Notes: a model not told the origin generated them from the sequence alone. A DNA stretch of 64,000 bases from Nitrosococcus halophilus Nc 4 (GCF_000024725.1 NC_013960.1:1510261-1574260), one strand, 5' to 3'; positions 52,169-62,029 are shown, counted from the first letter of the stretch. Numbers and translations are program-made.

Positions 52169-53023
52169 TTAATAGCCCTTTACTGTTAATAGCGGGCGGA
52201 CTCGGGGATAGGGAAAAACAGGACCATCCTTGCACAGAAACTCTTTTCCGAACTGGCAATTGCCACAATGACCGAGGGCGCATTGCATGTTGCGCTCCAT
52301 GGAAACATAGATATTTTCAATGAGGATGCCCCTTTCCATAAGTTCCTCGGCCACCGCCTGGAGCATGACCTCCGGTCCACACATCATGGCGATCCCTTTA
52401 AACACCTCAGGATGAACATCGTCTAAAACTTCGGTCACCAGGCCCACTTCACCCCGCCATCCCCATCCTGGTTCGGCGTGGCTTGCGGCTAGCAGGACTT
52501 GGGTTTGAGGCGCGGATTCCCAGGAGCGGAACCGTTCAGTGTAGATAAGCTCACTAGGACGTCGAACCCCATGGGCGATGGCCAAGGGGCCATAGTCAGC
52601 TCGGCGTTGGATGGCATATTGGATAGCTGAGGTGGCGGGGGCGCAGCCCACTCCGCCGGTAACCATCAAAAGCCCCTTGTTCTTGGCTTTCTCCATGGGC
52701 CAGCCCTGGCCAAAGGGTCCCCGCAGCCCCAGGGTATCGCCACGCCCAAGCCGGACCAAGCCCTTGGTCACTCGGCCTACGGCGCGAATGGTATGGTCGA
52801 TGATTTCCGGGTCCTTGGGGTCAGAAACAATGGAAATGGCTACCTCGCCAATCCCGAATAGATAAAGCATATTGAATTGACCAGGCTGGAATTGATAAGC
52901 CGTCCGTGTTTCGGGGTCCCGTAGCCACAAACGAAGGGTAAAAATTCCAGGGGCTTCTTCAATACGCTCCACCACCTCGGCGACTAGGGGAAGGTAAGGA
53001 TTGGAAGAGGGGATTTTAGTCAT
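52169..53023 (-). CDS. hydG: Hydrogenase gamma subunit (FAD/NAD(P)-binding)
   Basis: 284 residues from ATG at 53023, overlapping the beta-subunit stop by 8 nt; a longer frame opens at 53143. FAD domain [32 protein letters not shown](P) domain [20 protein letters not shown], and a C-terminal [2Fe-2S] site [15 protein letters not shown]. It is homologous to the NAD(P)-binding subunits of sulfhydrogenases, sulfite reductase and dihydroorotate dehydrogenase electron-transfer proteins. It exchanges electrons between the Fe-S chain and NAD(P)H. Confidence 0.92.
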   Translation of the reverse strand: MTKIPSSNPYLPLVAEVVERIEEAPGIFTLRLWLRDPETRTAYQFQPGQFNMLYLFGIGEVAISIVSDPKDPEIIDHTIRAVGRVTKGLVRLGRGDTLGLRGPFGQGWPMEKAKNKGLLMVTGGVGCAPATSAIQYAIQRRADYGPLAIAHGVRRPSELIYTERFRSWESAPQTQVLLAASHAEPGWGWRGEVGLVTEVLDDVHPEVFKGIAMMCGPEVMLQAVAEELMERGILIENIYVSMERNMQCALGHCGNCQFGKEFLCKDGPVFPYPRVRPLLTVKGY

Positions 53024-54134
53024 GGGATTTAAGCCCTGGCTGGTTGCGAATGGCGGCGACTTCTTCGGTGAGATCAATCCCGGTGGGGCACCAGGTGATG
53101 CAGCGGCCGCAGCCGACACACCCTGAAACCCCAAATTGCTCAATCCAAGAGCCCAGTTTATGGGTCAGCCATTGCCGGTAACGTTGTTTTATCTGGGGAC
53201 GAAGATGCCCGCCGTGAACTGAACCATGTTCTAGGGTAAAGCAGGCATCCCATTGCCGCTTATGTTGGCTGTGATTCCCTTCTAAAGACATCTCGTCATA
53301 TTCCCGGTGGCAAAAACAGGTGGGGCACACCATGACGCAGTTAGCGCAGGAAAGGCAGCGGGAAGCCACATCGTCCCAGCGGGGATGCTCCAAGTTATCA
53401 AAAAGCAGTTCGTAGATGTTGGTCGTATCCAGGCGGCGCACCTGACTGTCTGCTGCCGATTGAATTGCCTCTGCCGCTGTTTGGGTGTCCTGTTGAGTGG
53501 CTGCTTTCAGGGGAAGCTTGGCGGCGACCGCCTTGCCCGCGGCGCTGCCCACTTCTACTAAAAATTCATCTTCCAACTCGGTCAAGGCCAGATCAAAGCC
53601 CTCCCGCGCCCGAGGGCCAGTGTCCATGGAAGTGCAAAAACAGGTGGCCGCGGAGCGGGTACAGTTGACAGCGACTAAAAACAAGTTTTCACGGCGAGAG
53701 GCATAATAGGGGTCGGTATATTGGGCATAGCTTCCCTGGAGAAAAGTGCGGTCTTGGACCTGCATGCCGGCGATATCGCAAGCCCGGGCTCCGATGACGG
53801 CCACGGGCGGGGCCTCGGACAAGTTGTCATTAAAGCGGACTTCTCCATCGGTGGAAACGGTCCATAGGGTTTCTTCCGGGGCGAAGAGCAGACGCTTTAG
53901 GGATTCGGGGCCATGAACAAAATCAAATAGGCGTTCATCCCCCTCATCGATCAAGCGATAACTTCCCGGTTCCTGTATGCTCTTGATCCCCCGAGGCAGA
54001 TCTTCCGCGCTGGCAAGTTCATCGAAAATAACCGCATCGGCACGAATTTGTGGACCCAAGACCCGGTAACCTTGTTCTTTCAGGATTTGGATCAGCGTAT
54101 CTAATGCCGTCTTAGCTAATTTTTTGGATTGCAT
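53016..54134 (-). CDS. hydB: Hydrogenase beta subunit (Fe-S, sulfite-reductase-A-like)
   Basis: 372 residues from ATG at 54134 ([22 protein letters not shown]), preceded by GAAGGGAAAAGCG; the frame opens at 54236. Contains two [4Fe-4S] ferredoxin-type clusters ([16 protein letters not shown] and [14 protein letters not shown]) and an N-terminal region like anaerobic sulfite reductase subunit A ([33 protein letters not shown]). It is the first gene of hydBGDA, the order seen in archaeal sulfhydrogenase operons. The region about 130 bp upstream of its start is interrupted by an IS630-family element. Confidence 0.93.
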   Translation of the reverse strand: MQSKKLAKTALDTLIQILKEQGYRVLGPQIRADAVIFDELASAEDLPRGIKSIQEPGSYRLIDEGDERLFDFVHGPESLKRLLFAPEETLWTVSTDGEVRFNDNLSEAPPVAVIGARACDIAGMQVQDRTFLQGSYAQYTDPYYASRRENLFLVAVNCTRSAATCFCTSMDTGPRAREGFDLALTELEDEFLVEVGSAAGKAVAAKLPLKAATQQDTQTAAEAIQSAADSQVRRLDTTNIYELLFDNLEHPRWDDVASRCLSCANCVMVCPTCFCHREYDEMSLEGNHSQHKRQWDACFTLEHGSVHGGHLRPQIKQRYRQWLTHKLGSWIEQFGVSGCVGCGRCITWCPTGIDLTEEVAAIRNQPGLKSHD

Positions 54135-54269
54135 CGCTTTTCCCTTCAAGCTTCCCCCTTCAGGACAGGGTAGTTGATAAGCATAGATCTCTCCACTAGC
54201 CCTCGGGATCATGGGAGGGACTCGGGTACATTTCAAGGGGGGGAGGGGGGTTGTTTGAGGTATAGGGTC

Positions 54270-55424
54270 ATACCATTTCTTTAAATATTTGCATGCTTTA
54301 AAGCGGAGAGGATAAAGGGGTAACCGGTTAAAGAACGAATCGTTTGTGGAGTGAGGTCCTGGAGGATTTCCCCGACAGTCTGTCGAAGGGAGTCCAGTGT
54401 GCTAAAGAGAACCCAACTGAGCTGATCTTTCATGTGTTGCCAAAGTCGCTCGATAGGGTTGAGCTCGGGGCTATAGGGAGGCTGGAACATCAACACGATA
54501 TTCTCAGGCAACTCCAGCTTCTTGGCCCAATGAGAGCTGGCATTATCAAGTTGAACGATATGGAGAGCGTGGGGATAGCGTTGAGCGAGGTGATCCAAAT
54601 AAATCTGAAAACAGTCGCTATCGTGATGAGAGAACTCCAAAAAGAAGCTTTCCCCGCTCAGCGGCTCCACTGCCCCATAGAGATAGAAGGCTTTAAATTG
54701 CCATTGCACCGGCGCTAGGGGCTTGGTGCCGGTCAACGTAATCAGTCGCCGAGGGATGGTTTTAAGCCCAAAGCGCGTCTCATCGTAACACCAATACCGC
54801 ACCGCTAAAGCGGGGTCTTCCGCCCCGTAGAGGACCGGCAAAACTTCTAGGCGCCGCGGGAGTTTTTTTTAAAGTCCACCCCCGCCGCTTCCTCTCGATG
54901 AAGGTGGCTCGGGCGCGCCACTTTGAGCTTGGCTTTGAGCCGGTAACGTACTGTCTGATGTACCGTTTTATACTTAATCTGCAACCCGTATTCTTCCCTC
55001 AGCCACTGTTGAATCGCCCCATAGCTCTTAAAACCCGGCGGTTCTTTCAAACGCTGCTTTAAGGCCTGCTCCACCGCCGGCGGTATAGCTCGGGCACGCC
55101 CATTATGCGCCGTCCCAAGCTCAAGCAAGCCTGCTAACCCTCGGGCCCGATACCCCTCAAACCAGCGATAAAGGGTGGAGGGATTGCGCCCTAGCACTTT
55201 CCCCAAAGCTTTGAGTTCGGTGACCTGCTCGCTCTTGAGCAAATATAACGCCTGAACTCGTTCTTTGAGTTTCACCTCGCTCTGCTGGTGAAGCAGCGCT
55301 TTTAATTCCTCGGCACTCTCCGTGATTTCTAGCTCTAGGCGGCGACTCATCAACCTCGCTCCTCCCCATAAACTCGCTTTCAAACCTCCTCATTATAACA
55401 TGCGGGGTCAGTACGAATTGGTAT
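54270..55424 (-). mobile_element. IS630-family insertion sequence
   Basis: The ends carry partly matching inverted repeats (ATACCATTTC at 54270 and, on the minus strand, ATACCAATTC ending at 55424). TA follows the right end (55425-55426), but the left flank lacks it, so the exact left edge is uncertain. It contains a two-frame transposase gene. It lies between the hydB start and the Cys-rich repeat gene, so it may have split the promoter region of the hydrogenase operon. Confidence 0.7.
54281..55350 (-). CDS. IS630-family transposase made by -1 frameshifting
   Basis: Two overlapping frames. The first (55350-54847) starts MSRRLELEITESAEELKALL after GGAGGAGCGAGG, carries an HTH (VLGRNPSTLYRWFEGYRARG), and ends just after a run of eight A (minus strand; 54864-54871). 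A -1 slip there yields KKLPRRLEVLPVLYGAED and joins the second frame (to 54281), which holds the DDE domain: RYWCYDETRFGL (Asp), IVQLDNASSHWAKK (Asp), and YSPELNPIERLWQHM (Glu). The joined protein of about 350 residues is normal for IS630 elements that use A-rich slippery sites. So the gene is probably intact rather than broken. Confidence 0.75.
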
Positions 55425-55477
55425 TAGGGTTTGCGTGGCTGGGGACGCCGCAGAGGACGCCCCACAAGTGTTGTGGC

Positions 55478-55906
55478 CTACTTAAGCTCCAATTTGACGT
55501 CCTCCATGGCTTGTTGGCAGCGGGGGCTGATCTGTTCCTCGTTTTTCTTCAGGCATGCAGCCAACCGTCCCTCGCCCGGTTTAATATCCGCGCAGTGTTC
55601 CTGCAGGTCAGCTTTGCATTCATTCGCCAGATAGGTTAGCGCTCCGATTGCCCGTTCAAGTTGGGCGGCGGCATCGTATAGCGCGTATTCGCAGCGGCCG
55701 GAGAGCTTGTCTTCGTGGGCATAAAGGCAGCAGGCAAGCACCCGACCCTCGCCGGGTGTCACATTGCTGCAGTAACTCTCAAGCTCCTTATTACAGCCTT
55801 CCTTCACAGAATTGGCGATGTTTTCCAGGGCCCAGGCATTGGTTGTGGCCAGTACTAGTGCCCCCATAGCTATGCCCATAAGGATAAAACTTTTCATCTT
55901 TCTCAT
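55478..55906 (-). CDS. Exported Cys-rich repeat protein
   Basis: 142 residues. Signal peptide (FILMGIAMGALVLATTNAWA) followed by two repeats of the cysteine-rich Golgi-glycoprotein/FGFR-type family: CNKELESYCSNVTPGEGRVLACCLYAHEDKLSGRC and CKADLQEHCADIKPGEGRLAACLKKNEEQISPRC. Each has four or five cysteines that probably form disulfides. Bacterial members are periplasmic with unknown function. The ATG at 55906 follows AAAAGGAGGTCGCA. It is not part of the hydrogenase operon, from which the IS630 element separates it. Confidence 0.8.
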   Translation of the reverse strand: MRKMKSFILMGIAMGALVLATTNAWALENIANSVKEGCNKELESYCSNVTPGEGRVLACCLYAHEDKLSGRCEYALYDAAAQLERAIGALTYLANECKADLQEHCADIKPGEGRLAACLKKNEEQISPRCQQAMEDVKLELK

Positions 55907-56041
55907 TGCGACCTCCTTTTTACCGCCGGCGTCGAGCTTCCAGGGACAGATTTACAGCGTGTCTGGTCACGCCTGCACCAAACGCCTTAGGTCTCATTTA
56001 AACGAGAAATGCTCAGTACGGTACAAAAACACAGGGTTATC

Positions 56042-56437
56042 CTAAGTGCTTGCTATGATGACCTTTTTATCGAAAAGGAAGTGAATCCAGTAGCGTATCT
56101 GGGGTGTTTGTGAAGCGCCATTGAGCAAAACCCGGCGCAACGTATCCAACCCCAAACGGATCACACTACAGACACTCCGTTTGCCAGCGTTGGCGATAGT
56201 CCTCGAGCGCCTGCTCTGGGGCGTGGGTGGTGATGACGATAACGTGTTCTCCACTAGGTGCGCGCGTACCGACGAGATACAAGGTATGCCCCCACAGGCG
56301 CCGTGGCCGGTTGAGTATCATCGTCTCGCCGCTCTGAATGCTAAACAGCCGGGTGACGGGCAAACGAGCATTACGCTGACGGTTATGGGTCTGGGTGTTA
56401 TTCGGGATCCGTAAGCGAAACGCAATACCACGCCTGA
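56042..56437 (-). pseudogene. IS4-family transposase remnant
   Basis: C-terminal part of a second IS4-type transposase, unrelated to the one at 3296-4441. One frame reads AFRLRIPNNTQTH ... RLWGHTLYLVGTRAPSGE ... HAPEQALEDYRQRW. A different frame supplies the end, SVIRLGLDTLRRVLLNG. A frameshift and stop lie between, near 56166. The left edge of IS256 copy 2 cuts the upstream part at 56437. Non-functional. Confidence 0.75.
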
Positions 56438-57752
56438 GGGGGTGTACAAATAACTGTGTAACTGGTGATCTGTAATTAACAACAAGGAGAAAGCACTGAT
56501 GACCAGTATTGAAAAAAAGACCGATGAGTTGCTGGATGAACTTCTGAAGGAGTGCAATAGCCCGAAAGAGGTTCTGGGCGAGCATGGGTTATTGAAGCAG
56601 CTGAGCAAGCGCTTGGTGGAGCGGGTTTTGGAGGCTGAGCTGACTGAGCACCTAGGGTACGCGCCCCATGCTCAGGAAGGTCGGGGCAGTGGCAACAGCC
56701 GCAACGGCAAGAGCAAGAAGCGGGTTCAGAGCGAGGCGGGGCAATTGGAAATCGAGGTGCCACGGGACCGCAATGGGAATTTTGAGCCGCAATTGGTCAA
56801 GAAACGTCAGCGTCGGCTGGAGGGCTTTGATGAGAAGGTGCTAGCGCTGTATGCCCGGGGGCTCTCGACCCGAGAGATTGAGGCGCAGCTGGAAGAGCTC
56901 TATGGGGTGGAGGTCTCCCCGGCGCTGATTTCCCAGGTGACCGATGCGGTGTTGGAGGAGGTGCGGGCCTGGCAAAGCCGGCCCCTATCGGCCGTCTATC
57001 CCATCCTATATTTTGATGCCTTGTTTGTGAAATCACGCCAGGAGGGCATGGTGAAAACGAAAGCAGTGTACTTAGCCCTGGGGGTCAATCTAGAGGGAGA
57101 GAAAGAGCTGTTAGGGATGTGGATGAGTGAAAACGAAGGGGCTAAATTCTGGCTGTCGGTATTCAATGAGCTGAAAAACCGGGGGGTCGAGGATTGCTTT
57201 ATTGCCTGCGTGGACGGGCTCAAGGGCCTGCCTGAGGCCATCGAGGCGGTGTTTCCACAGGCCCAGGTTCAGCTGTGCATCGTGCACAAGGTGCGCGGCT
57301 CGCTGAAGTATGTCCCCTGGAAACAGCGCCGGGCCGTGGCGGCCGACCTGCGGGCCATCTATGGCGCCGCGACCCTGGCCGAGGCCGAACAGGCCCTAGA
57401 GCGCTTCTCAGCGCGTTGGGATGAGACATATCCGGCCATCAGCCCCAGCTGGCGGGCCGATTGGTCACGGCTGACGGTCTTCTTTGATTACCCACCCCAG
57501 ATCCGGCGAGCCATTTATACCACCAACGCCATCGAATCCTTGAACTATTCACTACGAAAAGTCTTGAAAAACCGGGGCGCTTTTCCCACGGATGAAGCCA
57601 TTTTCAAGGTGCTCTATCTGGCCCTGAACAATATCACCAAAAAATGGACTCAACCCATTCGGGACTGGAAGGCCGCCCTCAATCAATTCGTCATCCTCTT
57701 CGCTGAGCGGATGCCCAAGTGAAAATTAGTTACACAAAAAACTTGACACCCT
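56438..57752 (+). mobile_element. IS256-family insertion sequence, copy 2
   Basis: 1315 bp, the same length and ends as copy 1 at 1965-3279. The left flank (CACGCCTGA) and right flank (CCAGGCATG) do not match, so there is no target duplication. The two flanks come from different disrupted genes (IS4 remnant, DUF3604 remnant). This copy has been involved in recombination or adjacent deletion since insertion. Confidence 0.9.
56499..57722 (+). CDS. IS256-family (mutator-type) transposase
   Basis: 407 residues, the same protein as the one encoded at 2026-3249. The only base difference I noticed in the gene is the silent TCC/TCA Ser codon near 57540. The catalytic Asp-Asp-Glu regions are intact. 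The near identity means that one copy derives from the other recently, or that gene conversion keeps them equal. Together they flank 53 kb of chromosome in direct orientation. Confidence 0.95.
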   Translation: MTSIEKKTDELLDELLKECNSPKEVLGEHGLLKQLSKRLVERVLEAELTEHLGYAPHAQEGRGSGNSRNGKSKKRVQSEAGQLEIEVPRDRNGNFEPQLVKKRQRRLEGFDEKVLALYARGLSTREIEAQLEELYGVEVSPALISQVTDAVLEEVRAWQSRPLSAVYPILYFDALFVKSRQEGMVKTKAVYLALGVNLEGEKELLGMWMSENEGAKFWLSVFNELKNRGVEDCFIACVDGLKGLPEAIEAVFPQAQVQLCIVHKVRGSLKYVPWKQRRAVAADLRAIYGAATLAEAEQALERFSARWDETYPAISPSWRADWSRLTVFFDYPPQIRRAIYTTNAIESLNYSLRKVLKNRGAFPTDEAIFKVLYLALNNITKKWTQPIRDWKAALNQFVILFAERMPK

Positions 57753-57753
57753 C

Positions 57754-57921
57754 CAGGCATGCGGATAATACCAGGGGCAAAGTGGGCCTATTCCCGCTTA
57801 GTGGACAGCCTACGATGCCCAGCGTTATGGGCTTCAGATGCCGAAAGAGGTTCCCATGACGACCCAGGAGCGCCCTTATACTTCGCCGATCTGGTATACG
57901 CCGGTCAAGGGTGAGCGGTGA
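57754..57921 (+). pseudogene. DUF3604 protein, C-terminal remnant
   Basis: From 57802 to the stop at 57919-57921 the plus strand reads WTAYDAQRYGLQMPKE, then VPMTTQERPYTSPIWYTPVK and GER, the characteristic end of DUF3604 proteins (large secreted enzymes of unknown function, typically 600 or more residues). A stop codon precedes it at 57799 and the rest is replaced by the IS256 copy. It shows that a DUF3604 gene once lay here on the plus strand. Confidence 0.7.
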
Positions 57922-58082
57922 CATGTCGCCCGCCTCTAGAAGGGTATGCCTATGAAATACCCGCTACCCGCAAAATCCGATGGTAGACTTCTTGATTGCC
58001 TTTTTTATAAATCACACAGGGGGTACTCGGGGGCTGCCCCTCCAATGCCGAGGAGTCGTCCAGCAGCCCCCCATACCTGAGG

Positions 58083-60395
58083 TTAGTGAGTACCGTTAAA
58101 ACGATAAGCACCAGCCTCGATCCAATCTGCGAGAATCTGTAGCTGAGCAGCATTGAGACAGGCGCTAGGGGGTGGCGTGCCGAGGTCTATATCATCGGTT
58201 CTATCCGTATCTGTCCTGCCGTCCATTCTCTGTCCAATAGCCAGCCAATACAGCAAAGATTCACGCGCAAATAAGCTATTGATGTACTTACTGCGCTGTG
58301 GTGGCTTAATAGTAACACCCAATGCTCTGGCCGTTGTAATGTAGTCGTACACTGCTTTCTCACCAGAGTCCCATGGGAAAGGCATATTGATCCTGCAATT
58401 TGTGTCCAACATCGGCCAAATATCCGAATTCCATTCATAGAGCGTTCCGGTTGCAGGTATCATAGTAGGAGTTACCGTTGCTGCTACGCTAATATCGAAG
58501 TCTTTTGGGTTTGGGTTGTCGTGATCATGGCAACCACTACAAGTGCGTTTCTCACCTGGACGTAGCGACATCGGTAATCTATCTCTGGCAAGAGAACGGC
58601 CCTCTGCGTCCACACTAGCCATGAGCAGTGGTGTATCACATGGTAATTCCGCCACGAAAGAATCATCTCTTTGCAGCGGGACGGTCCCAAGAACTTCGAG
58701 TTTGTGATTGTGCAGTCCATCAAAGTCTGAATGCTTCGTAACCTGATTCCAAGCTATCGGACGCCAAAATTTGATAGCTGCCACTAGGCTCGACTTATCA
58801 ACGCCTTGCAAACTGCAACCCTGGTGTTTGCACCATTTAGGATTATCCGGGCCCTGCCACCCATTCTCTGGATCGATCTGCCCTTGCATAGAGGCCGAAC
58901 CCAATATGCAAGTTCCACCCCCGGTCGTCGCCATCTGAGGCAATACAGGCTCTTGCCCGTAAATATCTTCGTACGGCATCACTGGCTGAGGTTGAATCTC
59001 GTGCCATTCCGGGCTATCCACCACAAGTGTGCGTGTGGCCGTGTCCGTTTCTGGGATATTGGCGGCGGTCTGTGTGTAGATTCCAAAGTCGCACCCTAGT
59101 TGGCCAACCCGTGTTTCCATGTTACCTTCGTTGTGACGCTTACAAAACCCTTGCCCCCAAGCAAATACCATATCGCCGTTAGGCAAGCCCATAGGGTCGC
59201 GAGCTTTGCCGTTTGTGCCTGCATCAATGTCGCCACCTTTACCCTTGAGTGCTATGTACTCGTTCGCATGTCGCTTGAATGGAAATGGGGCTTCCATTGC
59301 TGTAGGATCAACAGTAAAGCAAAGTATATTACCTGCTCCTAGATTATTTCCCCGGTAATAATTATCTGCGCATACATCACCATTGCTACGAACACCTAGG
59401 AAATGTAGCGCCTTTAATGTTAGCAAATCCCCGTCCCATCGAGCATGAGCGCCAAGTAATGCTTTGGGGTCACCCCCGCCTGCGTTGACGGTTTCCAAAT
59501 GCCAGAAATTGTCTGCCGTACTCCCGTCTACCCGCTCTTTGTCAATCCACCACCGGGAATAAAGTAGGCCGAGCGTCGGGTGTAGTATTGGGTGCAGCAC
59601 GTCACGCATCACGTGAGGGGACCAATTGACGGCGTTACTGCCATCTTCATTAGCAACCCATAGCTGAAAGGCGACGCCTTCCGGGCTGAAGCCGTCAATT
59701 GGACCTGGGTAGATATTGGCGCGAGTAGATGTGAACGCGATCCTGCCATCAGGTAACCAGTTCGGAGCAGTATCGAAATGCCCTGGGATGAGCGGCCATT
59801 GGGTCATGCTTAGTGTGGCCAGGTCAATAATGTGGATTTGCGCCTCGGTGGCATTTACTTTTCGCATGACCGGATACTGGCCCTCGATCATGGTGCCCTT
59901 GAATACGGTGAAAGCGACCTTAGTCCCGTCCAGACTCACACGTGGGTCGTAGGGAATGCAGGCAGGCTTCCCTAGGGCGACATCCGGGCAGTCGTAAAGC
60001 ACTACCTCGGTGCCATCCCCTTTTAACCACACCAATTGCCCAGGCCCGGTGAGTTGCTGGCCGGTTACGCCTTGCCAGGTCACCTCGGAGAGCTTATCCA
60101 GTGCAGAGAGATTATCCAGCATTACGCCATTATTGGTTGTGTGCGTTTCAGCCTCAGTAGTACGGTCAATGCGAACGTAGACATAGCCATCTAATCCGGT
60201 ACTGCTTTTGTTTCTGCTTCTATTGCCTCTGGCTTTTAGTGCTTGGATGCGTGCTTCACGGCTAGTAAGCCAGGTGCTGTGACCATCTTGTAGCGGCCGT
60301 AACTCTGCGCGTTCCGTGAATTTTATCTCTGCAGGTACCAGCGCAGGCAGTGCTACTATGATAGCCATTAGTAAAGTAATTGCTATTTTTCTCAT
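58083..60395 (-). CDS. Secreted hydrazine-synthase-alpha-like protein with CxxCH
   Basis: 770 residues. Signal peptide (KIAITLLMAIIVALPALVPA). The middle is a beta-propeller-like series (GTKVAFTVFKG, APNWLPDGRIAFTST, HPTLGLLYSRWWID, NGDMVFAWGQG) of the type in hydrazine synthase alpha subunits. A haem c motif, TCSGCHDHD, stands at residues 619-626. The related position further on, MLDTNCRINM (Cys667), has only one Cys, so a second haem site is missing or degraded. It is inferred to be a periplasmic c-type haem protein; activity on hydrazine or hydroxylamine is not shown. The 5' 165 codons are contained in an 817-bp unit repeated twice more upstream. Confidence 0.75.
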   Translation of the reverse strand: MRKIAITLLMAIIVALPALVPAEIKFTERAELRPLQDGHSTWLTSREARIQALKARGNRSRNKSSTGLDGYVYVRIDRTTEAETHTTNNGVMLDNLSALDKLSEVTWQGVTGQQLTGPGQLVWLKGDGTEVVLYDCPDVALGKPACIPYDPRVSLDGTKVAFTVFKGTMIEGQYPVMRKVNATEAQIHIIDLATLSMTQWPLIPGHFDTAPNWLPDGRIAFTSTRANIYPGPIDGFSPEGVAFQLWVANEDGSNAVNWSPHVMRDVLHPILHPTLGLLYSRWWIDKERVDGSTADNFWHLETVNAGGGDPKALLGAHARWDGDLLTLKALHFLGVRSNGDVCADNYYRGNNLGAGNILCFTVDPTAMEAPFPFKRHANEYIALKGKGGDIDAGTNGKARDPMGLPNGDMVFAWGQGFCKRHNEGNMETRVGQLGCDFGIYTQTAANIPETDTATRTLVVDSPEWHEIQPQPVMPYEDIYGQEPVLPQMATTGGGTCILGSASMQGQIDPENGWQGPDNPKWCKHQGCSLQGVDKSSLVAAIKFWRPIAWNQVTKHSDFDGLHNHKLEVLGTVPLQRDDSFVAELPCDTPLLMASVDAEGRSLARDRLPMSLRPGEKRTCSGCHDHDNPNPKDFDISVAATVTPTMIPATGTLYEWNSDIWPMLDTNCRINMPFPWDSGEKAVYDYITTARALGVTIKPPQRSKYINSLFARESLLYWLAIGQRMDGRTDTDRTDDIDLGTPPPSACLNAAQLQILADWIEAGAYRFNGTH

Positions 60396-60684
60396 GAAAT
60401 CCTATATCAGGCCAGTTTGAAGTAATAGTGTTGGACTTCGCTTCAGTCATTGCGGCGTTGATGGGATAAATAACTAAATCCCGTTCAGCGTAAATGCTCT
60501 TCACCCATATCGGCGTGGTTTCAAGTTCCGGCAGTTCGGCGCCTTCCTGCTTAATAATCGGGTTATCTATCTTTTTCTTTAACAGCTGCTTCCTTTATCG
60601 CGTCCCCTTGATGGGCAACAAGCGGGGACTCGGGATGCCGTGTCGTATGGTCAAGTATCATTGTGTGCGGTACAGAAGGGTTTG

Positions 60685-61212
60685 TCACCATACAAGACCT
60701 GACCCTTTTTTCTTCTTGAATACGGTGAAAGCGACCTTAGTCCCGTCCAGACTCACACGTGGGTCGTAGGGAATGCAGGCAGGCTTCCCTAGGGCGACAT
60801 CCGGGCAGTCGTAAAGCACTACCTCGGTGCCATCCCCTTTTAACCACACCAATTGCCCAGGCCCGGTGAGTTGCTGGCCGGTTACGCCTTGCCAGGTCAC
60901 CTCGGAGAGCTTATCCAGTGCAGAGAGATTATCCAGCATTACGCCATTATTGGTTGTGTGCGTTTCAGCCTCAGTAGTACGGTCAATGCGAACGTAGACA
61001 TAGCCATCTAATCCGGTACTGCTTTTGTTTCTGCTTCTATTGCCTCTGGCTTTTAGTGCTTGGATGCGTGCTTCACGGCTAGTAAGCCAGGTGCTGTGAC
61101 CATCTTGTAGCGGCCGTAACTCTGCGCGTTCCGTGAATTTTATCTCTGCAGGTACCAGCGCAGGCAGTGCTACTATGATAGCCATTAGTAAAGTAATTGC
61201 TATTTTTCTCAT
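60685..61212 (-). pseudogene. Truncated 5' copy of the haem-protein gene (repeat unit 2)
   Basis: 175 codons: the same signal peptide and first part as the full gene up to GTKVAFTVFK, after which the frame runs into the neighbouring repeat unit and ends KKKGSGLVW. A secreted fragment could be made but would lack the propeller and haem motif. Confidence 0.8.
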
Positions 61213-61501
61213 GAAATCCTATATCAGGCCAGTTTGAAGTAATAGTGTTGGACTTCGCTTCAGTCATTGCGGCGTTGATGGGATAAATAACTAAATCCCG
61301 TTCAGCGTAAATGCTCTTCACCCATATCGGCGTGGTTTCAAGTTCCGGCAGTTCGGCGCCTTCCTGCTTAATAATCGGGTTATCTATCTTTTTCTTTAAC
61401 AGCTGCTTCCTTTATCGCGTCCCCTTGATGGGCAACAAGCGGGGACTCGGGATGCCGTGTCGTATGGTCAAGTATCATTGTGTGCGGTACAGAAGGGTTT
61501 G

Positions 61502-62029
61502 TCACCATACAAGACCTGACCCTTTTTTCTTCTTGAATACGGTGAAAGCGACCTTAGTCCCGTCCAGACTCACACGTGGGTCGTAGGGAATGCAGGCAGG
61601 CTTCCCTAGGGCGACATCCGGGCAGTCGTAAAGCACTACCTCGGTGCCATCCCCTTTTAACCACACCAATTGCCCAGGCCCGGTGAGTTGCTGGCCGGTT
61701 ACGCCTTGCCAGGTCACCTCGGAGAGCTTATCCAGTGCAGAGAGATTATCCAGCATTACGCCATTATTGGTTGTGTGCGTTTCAGCCTCAGTAGTACGGT
61801 CAATGCGAACGTAGACATAGCCATCTAATCCGGTACTGCTTTTGTTTCTGCTTCTATTGCCTCTGGCTTTTAGTGCTTGGATGCGTGCTTCACGGCTAGT
61901 AAGCCAGGTGCTGTGACCATCTTGTAGCGGCCGTAACTCTGCGCGTTCCGTGAATTTTATCTCTGCAGGTACCAGCGCAGGCAGTGCTACTATGATAGCC
62001 ATTAGTAAAGTAATTGCTATTTTTCTCAT
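61502..62029 (-). pseudogene. Truncated 5' copy of the haem-protein gene (repeat unit 3)
   Basis: Second truncated copy, the same as that at 60685-61212, with the same 15-residue run-off at its end. The two copies and the full gene all start with the same upstream sequence. Confidence 0.8.

Noticed and set aside
54281-55383. IS630 transposase as a dead, frameshifted pseudogene
   Set aside because: The A-run at the overlap gives an in-frame product after a -1 slip, so programmed frameshifting is the simpler reading.
1965-57752. The whole segment as one composite transposon flanked by two IS256 copies
   Set aside because: The outer flanks do not match and copy 1 has its own target duplication, so it inserted on its own. 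Housekeeping genes inside also argue against a cargo.
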